Position numbers and translations under genes: made by a program
Notes under the pieces: model-generated
What the model was told of the DNA's origin: nothing
Database searches by the model: none
Seen by the model: the letters and a program-made list of their open reading frames with translations, nothing else
Assembly (NCBI GenBank): GCA_002344975.1
Contig: DDUV01000059.1
Span: 1-35,838, forward strand
Source of the DNA: Saprospiraceae bacterium UBA2329
Lineage (GTDB): Bacteria > Bacteroidota > Bacteroidia > Chitinophagales > Saprospiraceae
Direction of reading: 5' to 3'
DNA: 35,838 nt
In this document: positions 7,770 to 15,393 of the stretch, in pieces
How positions within the stretch are numbered: the first letter of the stretch is position 1
Layout: each line of letters starts with the position of its first letter

Positions 7770-9062
7770 ATGCGCATCCTCCTCCTCACCACCCAATACC
7801 ACCCGGCGGCCAATCCCAACGTCTTCCGCTGGGCGGCCATTGCAGGTCATTGGGTTGCTGCCGGCCATGAGGTGCATTTGCTTTGTGCCGAACACAGCCA
7901 ACGACCTCGCGAAGAAACGATTCAGGGCGTACAAGTGCATCGCGCCGGGCAGGCTACGCTCATGGATTGGACTTATAATCTGTTGAAAACCAAACATCGG
8001 CGCAGCGAACCGGGCACAGGCGCCGGTAGAGCAGGGTGGGGGAGAAGCGTGCTGGAAACGCTGCTGAACCTGACTTGGCGAAAGCTCTACTGGCCCGATG
8101 GAAGTTGCCTGTGGTACCTGCCGGCGCGGCGCAGAGCCGTGCAATTGTTACAGCAACATGATTTTGACGCCCTCATCAGTGTGGGCACGCCGTTCACCTG
8201 CCATTGGGTGGCGCTGGCCTGCAAAAAACGTTTTCCGCAACTGCGTTGGCTGATGGACATCGAAGACCCGTTCAGCATCGCGGAGGAGTTTCCCAACAAC
8301 AATTTTGCACTGTACCGCCGACGGAACCACCGGGCGGAGGCTCTTGCGTTTCGCTCAGCGGATGCGGTGGCCGTCACCAATCCGGCAGTACTGCGGAGGT
8401 ATGCCGCTGTATTTCAGGAGGATGCGCACAAAATGAGCGTTATTCCCCCGCTGTATGATCCGGCGGTTCCGTCCGATTACAGTTTGCCGCCGCGCCTGCC
8501 GGGAGAGATCAGGTTGGGCTACTTTGGCTCGTTTTATCACAAAATCCGAACGCCGCAGCGCTTTTTGGAAATGCTGGAAATTGCGGTCGGTCAGTCAGGA
8601 GGGGCGCTTTCGCAAAGCTTGAGCGTGCATTTTTTCGGGTATCTGGAACCGGAATTTACGGCCATGTTTGAACGCTTTCACAGCCTGTCGCCCCATATCC
8701 GGCTGCACGGTTTGCTGAGCCGGGAAGATGCCGCCGCCGCCATGCAACAGATGGACGCGCTGCTGCACATCGGCAATTCGACCGATTACCACCTGCCGAG
8801 CAAAGCCCCGGAATACCTCTTCAGCGGCCTGCCTGTTGTGAACATAGCTGCCTGTGTGTCAGATACTTTTACAGAATTTGCCGGCGTGCGCGCTGCCTTG
8901 CTGCACATTCCGCCGGATGTGGAGTTGCCGGAAGCGGTTAGTCGGTTGAGCGGTTTTTTGCTGCATCTGCCGAAAGGCGATCTTCCGGGCGATGAGGAGG
9001 TAGAAAGCGTGGGGGTAGCGGCCGTGGCAGGGAGGTATGAGGCGGCATTAATGGATAGATAA
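7770..9062 (+). CDS. GT-B glycosyltransferase (family 4-like)
   Basis: A 430-residue protein with the two-Rossmann architecture of GT-B enzymes. The N-terminal half starts MRILLLTTQYHPAANPNVFRW, a standard acceptor-domain opening, and contains DALISVGTPFTCHWVALA and WLMDIEDPFS. The second domain starts near residue 245 (IRLGYFGSFYH) and carries the donor-site region HIGNSTDYHLPSKAPEYLFS with the GT4-like Ser-Lys-x-x-Glu-Tyr pattern and GLPVV. The product should be a sugar transferred to a lipid or glycan acceptor at the cytoplasmic membrane face; donor and acceptor cannot be told. It lies close to another glycosyltransferase and wecB, which suggests surface polysaccharide or O-antigen synthesis. 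Its 3' end overlaps the 3' end of the opposite-strand gene by 15 bases. The ATG follows 7 bases after the upstream stop. Confidence 0.83.
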   Translation: MRILLLTTQYHPAANPNVFRWAAIAGHWVAAGHEVHLLCAEHSQRPREETIQGVQVHRAGQATLMDWTYNLLKTKHRRSEPGTGAGRAGWGRSVLETLLNLTWRKLYWPDGSCLWYLPARRRAVQLLQQHDFDALISVGTPFTCHWVALACKKRFPQLRWLMDIEDPFSIAEEFPNNNFALYRRRNHRAEALAFRSADAVAVTNPAVLRRYAAVFQEDAHKMSVIPPLYDPAVPSDYSLPPRLPGEIRLGYFGSFYHKIRTPQRFLEMLEIAVGQSGGALSQSLSVHFFGYLEPEFTAMFERFHSLSPHIRLHGLLSREDAAAAMQQMDALLHIGNSTDYHLPSKAPEYLFSGLPVVNIAACVSDTFTEFAGVRAALLHIPPDVELPEAVSRLSGFLLHLPKGDLPGDEEVESVGVAAVAGRYEAALMDR

Positions 9063-9950
9063 GAGTAAATCCAACAGCCCGGATTGCCGAAAACTATGCT
9101 CCCAGGTTAGCTGAGAAACATCCGGGGTGACAAAAGGGAAACGAGATAACGCTTCTAAATGAAGATTGTCAAACCTGCGATTGAGTTTGAAAAATCGCGC
9201 CTGATGTTGTTCTTCAAACTGATTCGCCCAGAGATAATCCGTTGTAATTACCTTCAATCCTGCGGCGCAGTATTCGATCAGTTTGTAAGAGGGTTGTAGG
9301 TGATACGGATACAAATCCGGCATCAGATTGAGGCCGCATTCGGCAGTCCGGAGGAGTGCAGGTATTTCATTATGAGATACTTGTCCGACAAAATGGATAT
9401 TGGGGTATCTTTTTGACAAATCCGCGACGGGCGGCGGCGTGCCGATGGCAAGGATGGAACTGCCGGGCAATTGCCTGCAAACCCAATCGAAGAATACAGG
9501 AATGTTTCTGCGGCGGTCCATGGCGCCGAGATAAACAAAATCGTGTGCTTTTTCACTTTGCCCATCTACGAAGAAGTCTTTGCTCAGCCCCGGATTTCTG
9601 ATAATATGCCGTACTTCATCCTGAAAATCAAGTTCGGACTGAATGGCAGCCCCGTTGAAAATTCTGAGGTTGGGGCGTCTGTTGAGCAGCTTTTTCATCT
9701 GGTTTTTCAAGCGCGCCATTGGGGGAACCGAAAGCGATAGATATTCGTGAATCACAAACCTGTCTTTCTTTGAAAAAGATGGAAGATCGGCGCCCATGAT
9801 ATGCCATTCGACATCATAATTTTCGGCGGCCAATTCCTCATTTGTTCGGCAATATGCAACTTGAAACCCATACTGCGACAATAAGTCCTGATAAACCCTT
9901 GCCTCCGGGATGTACGCCTTACCTTTGTGAACAATGGCAATTTTTTTCAT
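9048..9950 (-). CDS. Putative GT-B glycosyltransferase (family 1/4-like)
   Basis: A 300-residue protein, short for a GT-B enzyme. It opens with a Rossmann strand (MKKIAIVHKGKAYIPEARVY), has a linker around residues 70-100, and a C-terminal nucleotide-sugar-like domain starting FVYLGAMDRRRNIPVF (about residue 140), then SSILAIGTPPP, FVGQVSHNEIPALLRTAECGLNLMPD, and YKLIEYCAAGLKVITTDY. The last has the Glu-x(5)-Gly-x-x-V/I-I-x-T pattern of GT4 donor sites. The mature domain set is recognisable, but the acceptor domain is reduced, so acceptor binding may be unusual. It is read divergently from wecB: the two start codons are 9 bases apart, and a good wecB promoter lies inside this gene. Its role is probably in the same surface-glycan pathway; exact activity unknown. 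Confidence 0.7.
   Translation of the reverse strand: MKKIAIVHKGKAYIPEARVYQDLLSQYGFQVAYCRTNEELAAENYDVEWHIMGADLPSFSKKDRFVIHEYLSLSVPPMARLKNQMKKLLNRRPNLRIFNGAAIQSELDFQDEVRHIIRNPGLSKDFFVDGQSEKAHDFVYLGAMDRRRNIPVFFDWVCRQLPGSSILAIGTPPPVADLSKRYPNIHFVGQVSHNEIPALLRTAECGLNLMPDLYPYHLQPSYKLIEYCAAGLKVITTDYLWANQFEEQHQARFFKLNRRFDNLHLEALSRFPFVTPDVSQLTWEHSFRQSGLLDLLLSIH
9899..9927 (+). promoter_or_regulatory. Bacteroidota-type promoter for wecB, inside the opposite-strand gene
   Basis: TTG at 9899-9901 is followed after 18 bases by TACCTTTG at 9920-9927, matching the -33/-7 pattern well. The predicted transcript start, about 9934, lies 26 bases before the wecB ATG. The whole promoter is inside the first codons of the divergent glycosyltransferase gene. 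Confidence 0.6.
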
Positions 9951-9959
9951 TCAAGATGT

Positions 9960-11045
9960 ATGCAGATTAAAAAAATCCTCCTCCTCATCGGCACCCGCCC
10001 GGAGGCCATCAAAATGGCGCCGCTGATACGGGAACTGCGCAGCCGCCCACAGCACTGTGAAGTATGGGCGGCGGGCAGCGGGCAGCACAAAGATACGGTG
10101 CGGGAAGCGCTTGCGCTGTTTGGGATTCACTTAGACGCAGAAATCCCCTGGCAAGCCTCTGCTCATCTGATCGAACTGCACACGCGCCTGCTGTCGGCCT
10201 GTCACGCGCTGATCGGGCAGTTCCAACCCGATATGGTGCTGGTGCAAGGCGATACAAGCACGGCTTTTGCGGGCGCATGGGCGGCGTTTTACAGCGGCAT
10301 TCCGGTGGGACATGTGGAGGCCGGTTTGCGCAGCGGTTCTTTGGAAAGCCCGTTTCCGGAAGAGATGCACCGCATACAGATCGCCCGTTTGGCGGCATGG
10401 CATTTTGCGCCCACCGAATCGGCCCGGCAGAACCTGTTGTCGGAGGGCATCTCACCCGACCGGATTTGGGTCTGCGGCAATACGGGCATTGACGCGCTGC
10501 ATATTGCGCTGGAAAAGATCAGAAAAGGCGGTACGGCCTCGGCAGTTGATTCCAATAAAATCAAAATAACGGCGACGTTGCACCGGCGGGAAAATCAACC
10601 TTTTTTAGAAAAAATCTGCCGGGATTTGCTTGAATTGCTTCAAAATGAGCGCTTTGAATTGGATTTTGTGCTGCATCCCAACCCCGCCGTACAGGCCCGG
10701 GTGCGGCCCATTTTGGAAGGCCATGCCTGCATTCGCCTGCACCCGCCGCTCGATTATCTGCGCTTTTTACAACTCTTGGACGGCTCTTCCCTCATCATCA
10801 CCGACAGTGGCGGCATACAGGAAGAAGCGCCCACGCTGGGTAAACCGGTGGTGGTGTTGCGCAGCCATACCGAACGCACGGAACTGATCGAATCGGGCGG
10901 CGGCATCCTCTGCGACCCACTGACCGGCAACCTGCAAGAGGCCGTCCAACAGGCCGAAAACAACATCGCCAAAGAGACTCCTGAGAATCCCTTTGGCGAT
11001 GGACGGGCTGCGCGGCGGATAGCGGAGGTGGTGATTAATCTTTAA
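9960..11045 (+). CDS. wecB: UDP-N-acetylglucosamine 2-epimerase (non-hydrolysing)
   Basis: A 361-residue cytoplasmic enzyme that interconverts UDP-GlcNAc and UDP-ManNAc, the entry step to ManNAc- or ManNAcA-containing surface polymers. The family opening is MQIKKILLLIGTRPEAIKMAPL. Catalytic acidic residues match the E. coli enzyme with a shift of three: Asp98 in QGDTS, Glu120 in GHVEAGLRSG and Glu134 in FPEEMHR; a His is in TLHRREN (His208). The UDP-binding end is intact: ITDSGGIQEEAPTLGKPVVVLR and ERTELIESG. Length is normal. The start MQIKK is chosen because the earlier in-frame start adds 11 unconserved residues inside the divergent gene. The 3' end overlaps the SBP-OmpA gene by 11 bases. 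The flanking glycosyltransferases suggest the product feeds a surface glycan; no ManNAc dehydrogenase is in view. Confidence 0.92.
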   Translation: MQIKKILLLIGTRPEAIKMAPLIRELRSRPQHCEVWAAGSGQHKDTVREALALFGIHLDAEIPWQASAHLIELHTRLLSACHALIGQFQPDMVLVQGDTSTAFAGAWAAFYSGIPVGHVEAGLRSGSLESPFPEEMHRIQIARLAAWHFAPTESARQNLLSEGISPDRIWVCGNTGIDALHIALEKIRKGGTASAVDSNKIKITATLHRRENQPFLEKICRDLLELLQNERFELDFVLHPNPAVQARVRPILEGHACIRLHPPLDYLRFLQLLDGSSLIITDSGGIQEEAPTLGKPVVVLRSHTERTELIESGGGILCDPLTGNLQEAVQQAENNIAKETPENPFGDGRAARRIAEVVINL

Positions 11046-12603
11046 CCAACTCAAAATCCGTGCGGCGGTTCTTCGAGCGACCGTCGTCGGTGGTATTGGG
11101 GGCTACCGGTTTGTCGGGGCCGTTGCCCACCACAATGAAGCGGTTGGACGACATGCCATGCTCGCGCACCAAATAGTTGGCCACCGACTGCGCCCGCTTT
11201 TGCGAAAGCGCCACATTGCTCTCGCGGCTGCCCACATTGTCCGTGTTGCCTTCGATGCGGATGCGCGCACTGCCGAACGCCTTGGCAATTTCCACAAACT
11301 CCTTGTCAATGATGTATTTGGCGTTTTCATCCAATTGAAACTCGCCGCTGCGGAAACTGATGGACACCTGCTTGCTGGCAAATGCCTCGCGGTCCTTGCC
11401 CTCATCGGTGGTCACTTTGGTGAACTGTTTTTGGCCTTCGGCATTGTGTTCCGTACCGCTCAGGTTGGCAGACGTCACCAAAGACGGGAACGCCACTCTG
11501 CGCCAGTTGGGAACCGAGGAAGCCTCCATATAGCCCAAGCTGGAATAGGTGCCGGACATGCGCGAGTAGAGCGCGTTGCCGTTCACGCCTTTGTAATCGC
11601 TGTTCAGACCAAAGAAATTGCGGTTGTCGCCATGCGTACACAGGCGCACGTTGTCGAGCATTTGCATGGATTCTTCGTTCGAGAGCGGGGTGCCCCGGTC
11701 GGTAAATTCACGCGCCAGGATTTCGGCGGCTTTGCGCTTGGCGGCCGGGTCGGAGTTGATTTCCGCCGCGCCGATCATCCAGCCTTCGTAAAGCTTTTGC
11801 AGCTTGTCGCGATTGGCTTCGGCCCAGGCGCGCTTGGCGATGAACACGTCGGCGATGATGTTGGTGGCCGAGCGGGTGCTTTCCAAAATTCTGGAACCCG
11901 GCACGGCTTTGGTACACAAAATATCGTCGGGACTCCACACAACGGCAGCGTCCACTTTTTGGCTTTTGAACACCTCGGCGGCGTCAATGGCGCTGGCCTG
12001 CGGAACGATTTCCACATCTTTGGCAGAAATACCGCCCGCATCGAGCAACCAAAGGAGGAACGAGTGAGAGGGCGTCATTTCCGCTACGGCAATTTTTTTG
12101 CCTTTCAGATCAGACACTTTGGTAATGCCGCGCCGAACGACGCATGCATCGCCGCCCCGCGACCAGTCGGCCTGAAAAACAATGACCGGATCGTAGTCGG
12201 AAAGCCCGCCCGCCTCGGTGGGAAATGCGTCAGCGGTAGTCCATAGCAGGTTGACTTCATCGGAGCGGAAAGCATTGCGGGAGGCTTCAAAGTCGTCTAA
12301 AACCTGAAATTCCACAGGGATGCCGTACTCTTTGGTGAAGCGGGATTTTTCGCCGGCCTCAAAACCTTCGTTGAAATACTGACCGCCGGCATAACCGCCC
12401 CAGGTAACGACGCCGACTTTGACAACATCGTCGTTTTTGTATTTGGAATTGGTTTCGTTGCGCTCGGTTTTTTTACCGGTATCGCTACTCGATTCATTGC
12501 CGATGATGCCTTTGCTCTGGAGGTATTTCACAGCGAAAGCAGCGCCTCCGACGACCAGCGCGACGATGAGGAATTTGGAAAAAGTGGTGAGTTTCTGTGC
12601 CAT
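11035..12603 (-). CDS. Inner-membrane-anchored solute-binding protein (NMT1/TauA-like) fused to an OmpA peptidoglycan-binding domain
   Basis: A 522-residue fusion. Residues about 8-30 are one hydrophobic helix with no clear cleavage site, so the protein probably stays anchored in the inner membrane. A polar Ser/Asn/Lys-rich linker (about 31-58) precedes a periplasmic type II solute-binding domain (about 60-375) of the NMT1/SsuA kind: VKVGVVTWGGYAGG, NLLWTTADAFP, VSDLKGKKIAVAE, KVDAAVVWSPDDI. Residues about 405-522 are OmpA_C: EGNTDNVGS with the peptidoglycan-contacting Asp, NVALSQKRAQSVANYL, and SKNRRTDFEL with the second ligand Arg. No ABC permease or ATPase gene is adjacent, so transport is not supported; sensing or tethering is more likely (inference). 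It is the last gene of a four-gene operon, 21 bases after the PspA-like gene. Automatic annotation may call it a phosphate or nitrate ABC substrate-binding protein. Confidence 0.85.
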   Translation of the reverse strand: MAQKLTTFSKFLIVALVVGGAAFAVKYLQSKGIIGNESSSDTGKKTERNETNSKYKNDDVVKVGVVTWGGYAGGQYFNEGFEAGEKSRFTKEYGIPVEFQVLDDFEASRNAFRSDEVNLLWTTADAFPTEAGGLSDYDPVIVFQADWSRGGDACVVRRGITKVSDLKGKKIAVAEMTPSHSFLLWLLDAGGISAKDVEIVPQASAIDAAEVFKSQKVDAAVVWSPDDILCTKAVPGSRILESTRSATNIIADVFIAKRAWAEANRDKLQKLYEGWMIGAAEINSDPAAKRKAAEILAREFTDRGTPLSNEESMQMLDNVRLCTHGDNRNFFGLNSDYKGVNGNALYSRMSGTYSSLGYMEASSVPNWRRVAFPSLVTSANLSGTEHNAEGQKQFTKVTTDEGKDREAFASKQVSISFRSGEFQLDENAKYIIDKEFVEIAKAFGSARIRIEGNTDNVGSRESNVALSQKRAQSVANYLVREHGMSSNRFIVVGNGPDKPVAPNTTDDGRSKNRRTDFELVKD

Positions 12604-12624
12604 GATGATGCGAGTTGTTTGAGG

Positions 12625-13653
12625 TTAATCAAAAAGTGAATCGTATTGATTTCTGTGGCCCGGTTCGCGCACCGCCTGCTTGATGGGCACGTTGAGATCG
12701 AGCACTTCGTTGGGGTTGTTGGCTTGCAACAGCAGCGAGTCTTTTTCTTTGCCGAGGATGAGCGAGACGCCTTCCGATTCCCACTTTTCCAGCATTTTCA
12801 AGCCTTCTTCTTCAAAAATGCCGTTTTGCAGGTCAATGGAGTTCATAAAGCTGGACGACATTTCCATAAACTGCTCCATTTCGCCCACTTTGCCGGCCAC
12901 GTCTTCTGCAATGGATTCCATCGCCATATCGAACATGGCGCGTTTGTCGGGGTCGCCGGACATGATGCTCATCGCCGATTTCATGGCGCCGTAGCTGGCG
13001 TGAATGGCTTTGCGCTCCTGTTCCTTCACCATCACCTGATCCTGAATGTCTTCCATCAGCACCTGCGAGTTTTCGTACATTTTGGTGAGTACCCGGTAGA
13101 GGATTTCCATCTTGCGATAGAGGTCTTCCAATTTGAGGTTGGATTCGCTGAGTCGGCCGGCTTGGCGCGACTTGAGGATCATCACGTTTTGCTTGTTGGT
13201 CTCGCGGGCTTTGCTGGCCAATTGGAGGTTGCTCTCGATCTGCTTTTTGTTGTTGTGGATGATTTCCTGCAACTTGTGCATCTGACCGCGCAACTGGCTG
13301 ATCTGCTTGTTCATCTTGCGCAGGTTGTCCTGAAGGCTTTCCACATAAGATTTCAGTACGCCCACGGGGTCAATTTGTACAAACCAACCCGTGACAGCCC
13401 GCATGACGCTCTTGTACATGTACCAGACCAAGTTGCGCATTTTGGGATCGAGCACCATATATACTACGGCGCCCAAAACGGCCAAAAAGCCTGCGAGATA
13501 AAGCGTTTGGGAAAAAATATAAGCCCAATTTATGGCTGCTAACGCATACGTCCCGCCGGCTGCCAAGGCTGCAAGGAAGATCATACCAGTGACGCCTTCA
13601 GGCCGCTTCCAGAATGATTTGGGTTTCATGTCTTGCATGGAAGATGGATTCAT
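12625..13653 (-). CDS. Membrane-anchored coiled-coil protein with PspA/ESCRT-III-like architecture
   Basis: A 342-residue protein. Two hydrophobic helices lie at about residues 22-41 and 48-68, followed by a long amphipathic, Lys/Gln/Glu-rich helical region (about 95-235) with a hairpin-like layout: DPVGVLKSYVESLQDNLRKM, QISQLRGQMHKLQEIIHNNK and LKLEDLYRKMEILYRVLTKM. A further helical part (235-300) contains FDMAMESIAEDVAGKVGEME. The order, length and charge pattern recall PspA/Vipp1 membrane-remodelling proteins, but this one carries its own membrane anchor. This similarity is my reading of architecture, not a database match. The acidic tail ends NQYDSLFD. It is the third gene of the operon, so it probably works with the SBP-OmpA protein. 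Alternatives are a generic coiled-coil scaffold or a spectrin-like protein. Confidence 0.65.
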   Translation of the reverse strand: MNPSSMQDMKPKSFWKRPEGVTGMIFLAALAAGGTYALAAINWAYIFSQTLYLAGFLAVLGAVVYMVLDPKMRNLVWYMYKSVMRAVTGWFVQIDPVGVLKSYVESLQDNLRKMNKQISQLRGQMHKLQEIIHNNKKQIESNLQLASKARETNKQNVMILKSRQAGRLSESNLKLEDLYRKMEILYRVLTKMYENSQVLMEDIQDQVMVKEQERKAIHASYGAMKSAMSIMSGDPDKRAMFDMAMESIAEDVAGKVGEMEQFMEMSSSFMNSIDLQNGIFEEEGLKMLEKWESEGVSLILGKEKDSLLLQANNPNEVLDLNVPIKQAVREPGHRNQYDSLFD

Positions 13654-13678
13654 TTTGTTTGAGAGTTATTTATATCAA

Positions 13679-13879
13679 TTAGGAATTTTTGCGAAACAAG
13701 CGGCGGAGGATAAAAACGATGACGCCGAAATATACTATGACCGCCAATACTGCAATCACCAATGTTATTGTATTGAAGAAAATCGTGCCCCAGGGAAACG
13801 AGGTGACGAACCACACGGTACCCAGCAACAGCAGTGCAAGTGCGAAGAGGAGGAAACTTTTTTGAGAAATTCGGCTCAT
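13679..13879 (-). CDS. Small two-helix membrane protein of the SBP-OmpA operon
   Basis: A 66-residue protein with two predicted transmembrane helices (about residues 8-28 and 36-58), a short aromatic turn (TSFPWGTIFFN) and a basic C-terminus (LRRLFRKNS) that should face the cytoplasm. No family is recognised. It is credible because its ATG overlaps the stop codon of the upstream gene by 4 bases (ATGA), the usual sign of translational coupling, and it is followed 25 bases later by the PspA-like gene. It may be a small subunit or membrane adaptor for its neighbours (inference). Confidence 0.72.
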   Translation of the reverse strand: MSRISQKSFLLFALALLLLGTVWFVTSFPWGTIFFNTITLVIAVLAVIVYFGVIVFILRRLFRKNS

Positions 13880-14535
13880 TTCAAGTATTGTTTCATGTTT
13901 TCAACGTCGGATTGAATCTGCTCCACCAGCGCGTTGTAAGACGCGATGAAGTCATTTTTGGTGCTTTCCACCTTGACGGAGGCTTCGGAGATGTCTTGAC
14001 GGAGCTGCTGCAATTGCTGCTGATGCGCTTCGATTTCTGCCGTAAGGCGCTTGATTTGTTCGGCTTTGGCCTGAATATCCTGCTCCAATTTGCCGATTTC
14101 CTGCTCTTTGCTGCCGATCTGCTTGGTTTTTTGAGCTGCCAAAGCCTGTTCAAACTGCTGCTCTTCCCGTTTCAGTACGGCGATGTAGTGCATGGCCGAA
14201 TCGAGCAGGCCGGCGGGTGTGGCGCCCAGTGTTTGCGCCATAGCGAAGGCCGACTGGAAGCGGGTTTTATCGTCCATGGGCATCTTTTTGAGAGAGTTGA
14301 TGCTCTGGCGGAATTCCATGTAATCGAAGCCGTCCGGGTTGTTGTTCTCCATCGCCTGGAAAAGGATGTCCATGAACTTGTCGTTCACTTGTCCCGGCTG
14401 ACCTTGTTCAGACTGATGGATGGTATGTGCCTGCGTGGCGGTTTTTTCAGGCTGTGCCTGTGCAGGCGCCGATGAGGAAGGCTTTTTCGAAGCTTCTTCT
14501 TCGACGATGAACAAAGATTTGAGATTTTTCAGCAT
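13876..14535 (-). CDS. Cytoplasmic coiled-coil protein, first gene of the SBP-OmpA operon
   Basis: A 219-residue soluble protein of unknown family. Residues 1-14 (MLKNLKSLFIVEEE) form a short basic/amphipathic start; about 15-48 is a Ser/Pro/Ala/Gln linker; about 50-118 is a compact helical domain (DKFMDILFQAMENNNPDGFD, MEFRQSINSLKKMPMDDKTR, AFAMAQTLGATPAGLLDSAM); about 118-205 is a long coiled coil rich in Gln/Glu/Lys (IGSKEQEIGKLEQDIQAKAE). No signal peptide or membrane segment is present. The 5' gene position, good promoter 47 bases upstream and 4-base overlap with the next gene show a single transcription unit. The coiled coil could pair with that of the PspA-like partner two genes on (inference). 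Confidence 0.75.
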   Translation of the reverse strand: MLKNLKSLFIVEEEASKKPSSSAPAQAQPEKTATQAHTIHQSEQGQPGQVNDKFMDILFQAMENNNPDGFDYMEFRQSINSLKKMPMDDKTRFQSAFAMAQTLGATPAGLLDSAMHYIAVLKREEQQFEQALAAQKTKQIGSKEQEIGKLEQDIQAKAEQIKRLTAEIEAHQQQLQQLRQDISEASVKVESTKNDFIASYNALVEQIQSDVENMKQYLK

Positions 14536-14581
14536 AAGATCAGTGCGTCCCGATTCTGTACGGAAATATTATAAGAATCAG

Positions 14582-14610
14582 CAAAGATAATAGTTTCCTG
14601 CAACCGCAAA
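14582..14610 (-). promoter_or_regulatory. Strong Bacteroidota-type promoter of the SBP-OmpA operon
   Basis: On the minus strand TTTG (14610-14607), 17 bases, then TATCTTTG (14589-14582) is a near-perfect fit to the -33/-7 consensus. The predicted start of transcription, near 14575, leaves a leader of about 40 bases before the ATG at 14535. Nothing else coding is seen in the 163-base gap 14536-14698. Confidence 0.65.
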
Positions 14611-14698
14611 GTATAGACCAAATAAGATGGCGGCTCTACGAGCATTTTTTTACAGCAGAGGAAGGAGATCGGCCCCGTTGGCTTCAAAAATGCTGCTT

Positions 14699-15382
14699 CT
14701 ACTTCTCGAACAACCTCCAAATCTGATCGTCGGGCGGTTCTGCGGTGATGGTTACCTGCTCTTTTTTTACAGGATGCTCAAAGCTCAGCGAGCGGCAGTG
14801 CAGCAAAATGGAGCCTCCGGGATGGAGCGCCGGAAACCCGTATTTCACATCGCCGCGAATGGGGCAGCCGATTTTGGCCAATTGCGCCCTGATCTGGTGC
14901 GATCTGCCGGTGATGGGATGCACCTCCAGCAGGCAGTTGTCGCCCACCTGCATGATTAATTCGTAGTCCAACTCCGCTTTTTTGGCATCTTTGTTGCGAT
15001 TGCTGGGCTGGTCGAGGGCTTTGGTGATGTTTTTGGCGGGGTCTTTTACCAAATAATGCACCAGATGATCTTTCAGCGGATCGGGGCGTTTGGCGGTCAC
15101 GGCCCAATAAGTTTTGTCAATGGTCCGGTCGTGAAAGAGCTTGTTCATGCGCTCCAGCGCCTTGCTGGTGCGGGCAAAGACCACCACGCCGCTCACGGGC
15201 CGGTCAATGCGGTGAATGACGCCGAGAAACACCTCGCCGGGTTTGTCGTATTGCATCTTGATGTAGCGTTTCACCAATTCGCTCAGGGGCGTATCGCCGG
15301 TTTCATCGCCTTGAACCAGCACGCCCGCCGGCTTGTTGACTGCGATGAGGTGGTTGTCTTCGTAGAGTACTTGAAAATTCAT
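14699..15382 (-). CDS. RluA-family RNA pseudouridine synthase
   Basis: A 227-residue RluA-type enzyme that converts uridine to pseudouridine in rRNA or tRNA. The catalytic motif is HRIDRPVSG with Asp60 as the nucleophile; other family motifs are VNKPAGVLVQ (residues 15-24), VFARTSKALERMNKLF, KTYWAVT and HPITGRSHQIRAQLA. No S4 RNA-binding domain precedes the catalytic domain, so it belongs with the short RluA/TruC-like members; the target uridine cannot be given. Length is normal for these. It is divergent from mqnD, the two ATGs being only 11 bases apart, and a TACCTTTG box at 15394-15387 would start transcription almost at its ATG, suggesting a leaderless mRNA. Confidence 0.9.
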   Translation of the reverse strand: MNFQVLYEDNHLIAVNKPAGVLVQGDETGDTPLSELVKRYIKMQYDKPGEVFLGVIHRIDRPVSGVVVFARTSKALERMNKLFHDRTIDKTYWAVTAKRPDPLKDHLVHYLVKDPAKNITKALDQPSNRNKDAKKAELDYELIMQVGDNCLLEVHPITGRSHQIRAQLAKIGCPIRGDVKYGFPALHPGGSILLHCRSLSFEHPVKKEQVTITAEPPDDQIWRLFEK

Positions 15383-15393
15383 TGCACAAAGGT

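Noticed and set aside
11035..12603. ABC transporter for nitrate, taurine or phosphate
   Set aside because: The binding domain is real, but no permease or ATPase gene is adjacent, and the fusion to a peptidoglycan-binding domain argues against free diffusion to a transporter.
14529..14720. Small frame (63 residues) between the SBP-OmpA operon and the pseudouridine synthase
   Set aside because: It runs through the operon's promoter and overlaps both neighbours, with no start signal or plausible protein features.
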